Positions 5,067 through 10,698 of a stretch of DNA of 10,698 bases are shown here, piece after piece. Made by a program: the position numbers and the translations under genes. The first letter of the stretch is position 1, and the number at the start of each line of letters is the position of its first letter. Origin of the DNA: an uncultured Prevotella sp. (GTDB taxonomy: Bacteria; Bacteroidota; Bacteroidia; Bacteroidales; Bacteroidaceae); assembly GCF_900549175.1 (NCBI RefSeq), contig NZ_URNN01000121.1, forward strand, positions 1-10,698, given 5' to 3'. Below the pieces are notes generated by a model that was given only the letters and a program-made list of their open reading frames with translations, was not told the origin of the DNA and did not search any database.

Positions 5067-7645
5067 TAAATTATCTCTATCTGTGACGTCTCTATCCAGC
5101 CTTCCTTGCCGTCGGCGATGCGTATCTCCTTCCAGTCGTGCATCGACCCGTCGGTAATTTCGACCCTGGTACCCTCGTGAAGTATGAAGAGGTCGGTGCC
5201 GTTCTTGGCGGGAGTGCTCTTGATGGCAGCCGACGACGACACGACGATGGCGCCGGTGCGGTGTCTGAGAACGCTCTTCTGCTGCGACGCGAAGACGTTG
5301 GACAGTATGAACACGACGATGAAGGCCAGTCCGCAGAAGAATCCCAGCTTGCGCAACACCATGCGGCCGGCAAAGAGGTAGAGCAGCGACAGCACTATGG
5401 CAAGGCCGAGCGAGACGAGTGCCGTGCGGGCCCAGCCATCGACACTCATCATGTTGACCACCGAGCGGTACCACGTGACGAAGAACATCTCCGACTCGGG
5501 CGTTATCTTGTCTATCGTCTTTCCGCGTGCCATCTGCAGGTTAAAGCGTATGTCCCTGTCGCCTGGTGACAGAAGCAGGGCGCGCTCGTAGTTGAGTACG
5601 GCACGCGTGATGTTGTCGGTGCGGTAGTAGGCGTTGCCGAGATTGTAGTAAATGTCGGCGCTGCCGCCCTTTTCAAGCAACTCCTCATAGTCCTTGATGG
5701 CCTGGGGGTAGTTCTGCCTGGCGTAGGCACTGTCTGCATTTTCCTTCGTCACGGCATGTGACGGGGTGGCCGCGGCCAGTGCCATAACCGTGAACAGCAG
5801 CAGCACAGCCGGTGCCGCCGCCCGTTTTCCGCTCTTCTTCATAACGTCTTCAATGCTCATTATGGCAGTCATGGCTGCCTCAAAAGTCTTGCCCATGTTT
5901 CCTTTTGCGTCGCCCGGGGCATAGCGTTCGAACTCACATTCGTCGATGGCCTGCACGTAGGTGTCGATGATATCGCCGGCCACGCCGTGCTCCGTGAGGC
6001 ACTGGCTGATGTTCTCGCGCGAGATCTGCGCCACGGGCATGTTCATCTTGTCGCCCACATAGCCCCACAACGTGCGGAGAACCTCGTCGTAGAACTCGCC
6101 CTGATTGCCGGCATCCATCATCTTCTTTGCCTTCTTCAGACGTCTGGTGGCCACCTTGTTGGCCTTCTTTCCGCGCTGGCGCACGATGTTGGCGTTGTCG
6201 ATGGCACGACGGCGGAAGACGATGAAGAGCGAGATGAAGACAAGCAGCAGCACTGCAAGCGACACCCAATAGGCGGTGGAACCGAAGAAAAAGTCATCCA
6301 CCGACTTCACGTCGGCATCGCCGGTCTTGATGTAGCGTATGTCGGTGTTCAGCTGTTTCAGCTCTTCCTGGCCGGCATAGCTGCCTCCGCCCTGACCTCC
6401 GCCCGAGCCTTTGGCCACATCGAGGGTGAAGGCCTGTGTGCGTGCGGTCTTGTAGCTGTTCGACTTCGTGTCGTAATATACGAACTCGACGGCGGGAATT
6501 TCGTATTTGCCCGGATGGCGGGGTATGGCGAGGAAGTCGTAAATCATGCTTCCCTCCACTCCATTGACCGTCAGTTTGGTCTTGTCGGTTATCTTGGCGT
6601 CGTACTTGTCGAAGTCTTTCGGAAAGCCTACTACGGGTTCCTTTATCAGTTTGAGGTTGCCCGTGCCGCTCACGATGACGCGCAGCGTGACGGGTTCGTT
6701 GGCCTTCACCTCCTGCTTGTCAAGCTGCGAGGTGATGTTGAACTGCCCCACTCCGCCCGAGAAGCCGGCCGGACGCGACGGGAGCGGGTCGACAGTGATG
6801 GTCAGTGCGGGAGCCTTTATGGTATGCTTAACCTCCACATATCCCGAACCGCCGTTGAAGAAGGCCTCAAACGGGTCGACATTGCGGTTCTGCTGCACCA
6901 CCACGCCGTTGAACGTAAGGGCGGGTATCTCTATCTTTCCCGTCTTCTGCGGGAACATGACATACTGGCGTATCGTGACGGTGCGGTAGGGCCTGCCGTT
7001 GATTGTCTCCACCTTGAAGCTCTTCTGCTGCGGCAGCTCAATCTCCTGGGTGTACACTCCGTTCAGGTCGGGCATCTTGCCGTCTATCTGTGTCAGGTCG
7101 ACAAGGGTGCAGACCTTGTATGTGAGCAGGATGGGCTCCTGCTCGTGCACATGCTGCTTGCTGGCCGTGACCTTGATGAAAAGGTCGCTGCCGGATATGC
7201 GCGAACCCGCCTCGCGCATCTGTCCGCGCCCGCCGCCTCGCTGCTGCTGGCTGCCTCCGCCCTGTGCCGCTGCCGACACGCGCACGCGCAACGGGTTGGA
7301 CGTGATGTCCTTGCCGCCAACGGATATGCGGGCCGCGGGAATGTTGAACTTTCCCTCCTTGTTGGCACACAATATATACGTATAGGTTATGGATGACGTC
7401 GAGCTGGTATGGCCGTTTATCATCTGAAAACTCTGCTGGCGCGAGGTGCTCGGCCCCATAAGCACTTCGAAGGCTTCGGGTATATTTCCCACGCGGAAGT
7501 TGCTTACATTCTGCGAATTTACAGTATACGTCAGACGGAACTGTTCGCCCACCGTCACCTCGCCCGGTGCCTCGGCTATAAAGTTCTGTGCCACCGCGGC
7601 GAGCGTGACGGCACACAATATCAATAGTGCATATATTCTCTTCAT
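5066..7645 (-). CDS. batD/batE: BatD-BatE fusion protein (aerotolerance operon)
   Basis: An 859-residue envelope protein joining two Bat proteins normally coded separately in Bacteroides. Residues 1-19 are a signal peptide (ending AAVAQ); 20-410 are the BatD part, with periplasmic beta-sandwich repeats and Gly/Gln-rich linkers at 124-152 and 412-425. A membrane helix at 459-478 leads to a basic cytosolic helical domain (about 479-600) ending MSIEDVMKK. Next comes a hydrophobic stretch 609-626 followed by TPSHA, exactly like a BatE signal peptide; then TPR helices (about 637-705, YYNLGNAYYRTDN and repeats), two membrane helices (742-760, 767-786) and an SH3-like end (about 797-859, ending GWIETSQIEII). 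The predicted topology returns the TPR and SH3 parts to the periplasm. The Bat proteins were linked to oxygen tolerance in B. fragilis; the mechanism is unclear and other bacteria do not always show the effect. The start is one nt after the batBC stop, implying translational coupling. Confidence 0.92.
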   Translation of the reverse strand: MKRIYALLILCAVTLAAVAQNFIAEAPGEVTVGEQFRLTYTVNSQNVSNFRVGNIPEAFEVLMGPSTSRQQSFQMINGHTSSTSSITYTYILCANKEGKFNIPAARISVGGKDITSNPLRVRVSAAAQGGGSQQQRGGGRGQMREAGSRISGSDLFIKVTASKQHVHEQEPILLTYKVCTLVDLTQIDGKMPDLNGVYTQEIELPQQKSFKVETINGRPYRTVTIRQYVMFPQKTGKIEIPALTFNGVVVQQNRNVDPFEAFFNGGSGYVEVKHTIKAPALTITVDPLPSRPAGFSGGVGQFNITSQLDKQEVKANEPVTLRVIVSGTGNLKLIKEPVVGFPKDFDKYDAKITDKTKLTVNGVEGSMIYDFLAIPRHPGKYEIPAVEFVYYDTKSNSYKTARTQAFTLDVAKGSGGGQGGGSYAGQEELKQLNTDIRYIKTGDADVKSVDDFFFGSTAYWVSLAVLLLVFISLFIVFRRRAIDNANIVRQRGKKANKVATRRLKKAKKMMDAGNQGEFYDEVLRTLWGYVGDKMNMPVAQISRENISQCLTEHGVAGDIIDTYVQAIDECEFERYAPGDAKGNMGKTFEAAMTAIMSIEDVMKKSGKRAAAPAVLLLFTVMALAAATPSHAVTKENADSAYARQNYPQAIKDYEELLEKGGSADIYYNLGNAYYRTDNITRAVLNYERALLLSPGDRDIRFNLQMARGKTIDKITPESEMFFVTWYRSVVNMMSVDGWARTALVSLGLAIVLSLLYLFAGRMVLRKLGFFCGLAFIVVFILSNVFASQQKSVLRHRTGAIVVSSSAAIKSTPAKNGTDLFILHEGTRVEITDGSMHDWKEIRIADGKEGWIETSQIEII

Positions 7646-7646
7646 A

Positions 7647-9362
7647 TCACCAGTTTTTCTGTAACTTACGTGAGCCGGGCTGCTGCTTGGCCTTGTTCAT
7701 GCGCTGCTGGGTGTTCTTCTCCTGCTGCATGGCGGCATTGAGCAGCTGTTCGGCGTTCTCCCTGCTCATCTTGTCTTTCTTTTCCTCCTGCCGGTTCTGC
7801 TTGTCGTTCTTCTGCTTCTCGTCGTTCTTCTTGTCCTGCTGCTGCTTGTCCTTCTGCTTGTTCTTGTCGTCCTTGTTGTCCTTGTCCTGCTTATCCTTGT
7901 TGCTCTTGTCGTTCTGGTTCTGCTTGTTTTGGCGCTTGCACAGGGCAAGGTTGTAGCGGGTCTCGTTGTCGTTGGGGTTCAGGCGCAGGGCTTCCTTGTA
8001 CTGTTCGATGGCATCGCCGTACATCTTGTGCTTCTGGCATATCCATCCCATGTTGTGGTACGACCGTGCCTTGCGCATGGGGTTGGTCTCCAGGCGTGCC
8101 GCCTTCTGAAACTGCTCGACAGCGGCAGAGTCCTTGCCCTGGGCCATAAGGGCGTTGCCAAGATTATAGACGGCCTGCGGATTGCGCGGATTGCGCTCCA
8201 CGGCCTTTCTGTACGCCACCTCCGAGCCTTCAAAGTCGCCGCCACGATACTGCTTGTTGCCACTGCGCACATACTGGCGGTCGGTCTGGGCGGTTGCCGA
8301 CAGGGCCGATACGGCCATGAGCAGGAGCACCGCCGTCTTCCTTGATCCGAAGATACTGATGCCCCTGAACAGCGGGTTCTTGCGCTCGAGCAGGCACACC
8401 TCCGCGATGAGAAGCAGGAGTACGATGATGGCCAGTGCGGGGAACTGCTCGTCGTAGTCGCTGTATATGTTTGACGAAATCTCCTTCTTCGAGAGCTTGT
8501 CAAGCTCCTTGTCGAGTATGTCCTGGGCGTTGCTGTTATTGTCGACGTGGATATAGGCTCCGCCGCCGGCCGAGGCAAGCTGTCGGCACATGTCTTCGTT
8601 GAGCACGGACATGACGGTGTTGCCGGTGTTGTCCTTCATATAGTCGTTCGTTCCGGGCACGGGCACGGGCGCACCTGCCGCCGAACCCACGCCGAGCACG
8701 AATACACTCATGCCCTTCTTACGGGCAGCTTCGGCCGCCTCCACGGCCCTGCCCTCGTGGTCTTCACCGTCGGTGATGATGATTATGGCCTTGCCCACCC
8801 CCTCCTGCTGCGTGAAGCTGTGCGAGGCGAGGTCGATGGCCGCGGCAATGTCGGTGCCCTGACTGGCCATCATCGACGGGTCGATGCTGCCGAGGAACAT
8901 CTTTGCCGACACGTAGTCGCTCGTTATGGGCAGCTGCACGAAGGCATCGCCGGCAAAGACGATGAGCCCTATCTTGTCGTCGACGAACTTGTCGACAAGG
9001 TTCTCAACCATCATCTTGCTCCTGTCGAGACGGCTCGGCGCCACGTCTTCGGCACGCATAGAGTTGCTTATGTCCAGGGCTATCACCGTCTCTATGCCCA
9101 CACGCTTCTCGGTGCTTATCTTAGTGCCCATCTGCGGTCGCGCCACCATTACGATGATGAGGGCCAGGGCCGTGAGCATGAGGCAGAACTTGACCGCCGG
9201 ACGCCACCGCGAGACATCGGGCATGAGCTGTTTCAGCAGCCCGGGGTCGCCCAGGCGGCGCAGCTTGGCGGCACGTTTGCGCAACATGAGGAAGTATGTC
9301 AGCGCCAATACGGGTATCAGCACCAACAGATATAGGTAATCAGGGTCTTCAAATCTAAACAT
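7647..9362 (-). CDS. batB/batC: BatB-BatC fusion protein (VWA plus TPR, aerotolerance operon)
   Basis: A 571-residue inner-membrane protein. BatB part: membrane helices near 8-26 and 58-75, a periplasmic VWA domain about 90-290 with a complete metal site (D97, S99 and S101 in DISNSM, T170, D198 in ITDGED), and a third helix 308-326. BatB usually stops after about 340 residues, near ERKNPLFRGISIF; here the frame runs on without a stop into SRKTAVLLLMAVSALSATAQ (340-359), which reads like a BatC signal peptide. The BatC part has TPR units from about 361 to 475 (NLGNALMAQGKD, NMGWICQKHKMYGDAIEQYKEALRLNPN), then a K/D/N/Q-only tail and a short C-terminal helix. No ATG lies at the joint, so BatC cannot easily be made alone. 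VWA and TPR domains suggest a protein-protein scaffold with BatA and BatD. The start lies 7 nt after batA, with a weak GAGAG-like site. Confidence 0.93.
   Translation of the reverse strand: MFRFEDPDYLYLLVLIPVLALTYFLMLRKRAAKLRRLGDPGLLKQLMPDVSRWRPAVKFCLMLTALALIIVMVARPQMGTKISTEKRVGIETVIALDISNSMRAEDVAPSRLDRSKMMVENLVDKFVDDKIGLIVFAGDAFVQLPITSDYVSAKMFLGSIDPSMMASQGTDIAAAIDLASHSFTQQEGVGKAIIIITDGEDHEGRAVEAAEAARKKGMSVFVLGVGSAAGAPVPVPGTNDYMKDNTGNTVMSVLNEDMCRQLASAGGGAYIHVDNNSNAQDILDKELDKLSKKEISSNIYSDYDEQFPALAIIVLLLLIAEVCLLERKNPLFRGISIFGSRKTAVLLLMAVSALSATAQTDRQYVRSGNKQYRGGDFEGSEVAYRKAVERNPRNPQAVYNLGNALMAQGKDSAAVEQFQKAARLETNPMRKARSYHNMGWICQKHKMYGDAIEQYKEALRLNPNDNETRYNLALCKRQNKQNQNDKSNKDKQDKDNKDDKNKQKDKQQQDKKNDEKQKNDKQNRQEEKKDKMSRENAEQLLNAAMQQEKNTQQRMNKAKQQPGSRKLQKNW
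7773..7931 (-). repeat. Low-complexity K/D/N/Q-coding tract in the BatC part
   Basis: Residues 478-530 of BatBC contain only K, D, N, Q, E, R and S, with no hydrophobic residue. In DNA this appears as many CTTGTC, CTTGTT and CTGCTT-like triplet units on the plus strand. Repeats in multiples of three can change length without breaking the frame. Such charged tails are common at the end of BatC proteins; the tract probably forms a flexible or disordered periplasmic arm. Confidence 0.8.
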
Positions 9363-9369
9363 AATCTCT

Positions 9370-10368
9370 CTATGGTATTCTCCTAAACACTACTACTCTC
9401 AACAGTATCTCCAGCAACAGCGCTATGGCGGCGGCTATGGCAAAGGGCTGGTATACGTCGTATTTCTTACTGTACTTCTTGACATTGAGCTTCGACTTCT
9501 CCAGTTTGTCTATTTCTTTGTAAATACGCTTGAGTTCGGCCGTATTGGTGGCGCGGTAGAAGTCGCCGCTGGTGGCTGCCGCTATCTCGCTCAGAGTCTT
9601 GGTGTCCACCTCCACGGGCATGTTGACATACTGTATGCCACCGCCCACCTGCATGGGGTAAGGGGCCGACTTGTCCGTGCCCACGGCAACGGTATACACG
9701 CGTATGCCGAGGCTGCCGGCTATCTCGGCGGCCGTCATGGGCGAGATGTCACCCATGTTGTTGCTTCCGTCGGTGAGCAGTATCACCACCTTGCTCTTCG
9801 ACTTGGAGTCTTTCAGACGGCCCACGGCATTGGCCAGCCCCATGCCTATGGCCGTTCCGTCCTGTATCAGCCCGCGGGCGGCTATATCGGTACGCACGTT
9901 CTTCAGCAGGTTGAGCAGCGAAGCGTGGTCGACAGTCATGGGGCACTGCGTAAACGATTCGCCGGCAAATATCGTAAGGCCTATGTTGTCGTTGGGGCGG
10001 CCTGCAATGAACTCGGCGGCCACCTGCTTGGCGGCTTCTATACGGTTCGGCTTGAGGTCTTCGGCCAGCATGCTCGTCGACACGTCCATGGCCAGCATGA
10101 TGTCGATACCCTCTATCCACTTGTCTTTCCACGAATTGCGTGTCTGCGGGCGGGCAAGCACTATCACCAGAAGCACAAAAGCCACGACCCTGAGCGCGGG
10201 CAGCACCGGCATGAGCCTCACCTTCCAGCTGACGGGGGCGTAGCGGAAGGCATAGGTGTCGCTCATGCGCATTGTCGGCTCACTCTTCTTCCTGTACAGC
10301 AGATACCACACGATGTACGGCACTGCAAGCAACAGCAGAAAAAGACATTCTTTATTGGCAAATTCCAT
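9370..10368 (-). CDS. batA: BatA, membrane-anchored VWA protein (aerotolerance operon)
   Basis: A 332-residue inner-membrane protein. A first hydrophobic helix lies at about 9-25, a second at 56-73 (ending LARPQ, the signature of BatA/BatB just before the VWA domain), the VWA domain at about 85-290, and a final helix at 307-327. The metal-ion site is complete: D95, S97 and S99 in DVSTSM, T172 in DGTAIG, D200 in LLTDGSNN, so divalent-metal-dependent partner binding is expected. Length matches the family. BatA and BatB are paralogues that probably form a complex together. The start is the Met before EFANKECLFLL; the leader is A-rich (AAAAGAAAGAAA) with no classical Shine-Dalgarno. It is first of the core bat genes here, 79 bp after an upstream small partial gene; a MoxR ATPase and a DUF58 protein usually lie further upstream but fall outside the window. 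Confidence 0.95.
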   Translation of the reverse strand: MEFANKECLFLLLLAVPYIVWYLLYRKKSEPTMRMSDTYAFRYAPVSWKVRLMPVLPALRVVAFVLLVIVLARPQTRNSWKDKWIEGIDIMLAMDVSTSMLAEDLKPNRIEAAKQVAAEFIAGRPNDNIGLTIFAGESFTQCPMTVDHASLLNLLKNVRTDIAARGLIQDGTAIGMGLANAVGRLKDSKSKSKVVILLTDGSNNMGDISPMTAAEIAGSLGIRVYTVAVGTDKSAPYPMQVGGGIQYVNMPVEVDTKTLSEIAAATSGDFYRATNTAELKRIYKEIDKLEKSKLNVKKYSKKYDVYQPFAIAAAIALLLEILLRVVVFRRIP

Positions 10369-10426
10369 TTTCTTTCTTTTAGTTCAATATTCCACATATC
10401 CGGCACGCGTCCGGAATGAAAAGAAT

Positions 10427-10444
10427 CGCAGGCGGCACCCTGCG
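10427..10444 (-). terminator. Hairpin followed by a T-rich stretch upstream of batA
   Basis: A perfect 6-bp GC-rich stem (CGCAGG 10427-10432 with CCTGCG 10439-10444) closes a 6-nt loop four bases after the stop of the upstream gene. On the minus strand the 3' arm is followed by ATTCTTTT. This resembles a weak intrinsic terminator or attenuator between the upstream gene and batA. A second 5-bp stem (10399-10403 with 10411-10415) follows. The stem is short, so read-through is likely. Confidence 0.35.
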
Positions 10445-10447
10445 GCG

Positions 10448-10698
10448 TCAGCCGACCAGCTGCCACAGGATGCAGGCCACGTAGACAAACAGGGCCACCC
10501 ACACCGCCACGATGACGGAGATGGCCGCCTTGAGAGCCTTGCGCGTCTTCACCGACTGTTTCTCCTCGGCCGTAAGCTCGGGCTTCACTATCTCTTCGGC
10601 GGGCTGGTTCTCCACCTTCGTGGAGTTGATGAACTCTATCGCGCTGACGAGGTTCTTGTCGTTTTCGTTTATCAGCGTAGAGTATTTGGCAAACTTCA
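10448..10698 (-). CDS. Unrecognised membrane-anchored protein, C-terminal fragment
   Basis: Only the last 82 codons are visible; the start lies beyond the window. The frame is open from the edge to TGA at 10450-10448. The fragment begins KFAKYSTLINENDNKDL, continues with a charged stretch (NQPAEEIVKPELTAEEKQSVKTRKALK) and ends with a single hydrophobic helix (AISVIVAVWVALFVYVACIL) plus WQLVG. This gives a cytosolic or periplasmic domain with a C-terminal membrane anchor. In Bacteroidota Bat clusters one uncharacterised membrane protein often sits between the DUF58 gene and batA; position fits that, but I do not recognise the family from this fragment. It was judged real because the frame, codon use and strand match its neighbours. 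Confidence 0.75.
   Translation of the reverse strand, partial: KFAKYSTLINENDKNLVSAIEFINSTKVENQPAEEIVKPELTAEEKQSVKTRKALKAAISVIVAVWVALFVYVACILWQLVG

Noticed and set aside
5840..5842. Separate batE gene starting at the internal ATG
   Set aside because: The frame is continuous from batD with no stop, so it is annotated as one gene; independent initiation is noted only as a possibility.
5987..7396. Plus-strand open frame of 469 codons antisense to batDE
   Set aside because: It has no recognisable domain, its composition is rich in H, R, G, A and V as expected from the complement of a GC-rich gene, and it lies wholly within a confident minus-strand gene.
10380..10425. Bacteroidota-type promoter for batA (TTTG / TAnnTTTG)
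   Set aside because: Only a poor match (a TATGTGG-like box after a TTTTC) is present, too weak to list.

Overview
The window reads as a GC-rich chromosomal segment from a member of the Bacteroidales (phylum Bacteroidota). The evidence is a Bacteroides-type aerotolerance (Bat) gene cluster, a DUF2027-type Smr protein, a long-form QueA, AT-rich gaps between GC-rich genes, and few Shine-Dalgarno sites. Prevotellaceae or a neighbouring family is plausible, but the sequence alone does not settle it. Every gene I can support lies on the minus strand, so transcription runs from high to low coordinates. The many long plus-strand open frames are shadows of these genes.

Upstream part (10698 to 5066): the C-terminal end of an unrecognised protein with one terminal membrane helix, then the Bat cluster. 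BatA is a membrane-anchored von Willebrand A (VWA) protein. The next gene joins BatB (VWA) to BatC (TPR) in one frame, and the one after joins BatD to BatE (TPR plus SH3-like end) in one frame. Five classical Bat functions are therefore carried by three polypeptides. Both fusion joints keep a stretch that looks like the signal peptide of the former downstream protein. Gaps are 7 nt (batA to batBC) and 1 nt (batBC to batDE), so the genes are almost certainly one operon.

Middle part (5055 to 3087): a PAP2-family membrane phosphatase follows batDE after 10 nt and has a clear Shine-Dalgarno site, so it probably belongs to the same transcript. QueA (queuosine tRNA modification) comes next across a short gap made of imperfect 20-bp tandem repeats.

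Downstream part (2963 to 1): a DUF2027/Smr-domain protein, then a 265-bp intergenic region, then glutamine-dependent NAD+ synthetase (nadE), cut by the window edge before its C-terminus. The 265-bp gap holds the most striking non-coding structure here: a 77-bp direct repeat in two copies, and an inverted copy of its first 39 bp, giving a perfect 44-bp stem with a 33-nt loop.

No RNA genes, insertion sequences, CRISPR array or phage genes were recognised. The gene content is mostly housekeeping. The unusual points are the two Bat fusions and the repeat/hairpin element upstream of nadE.
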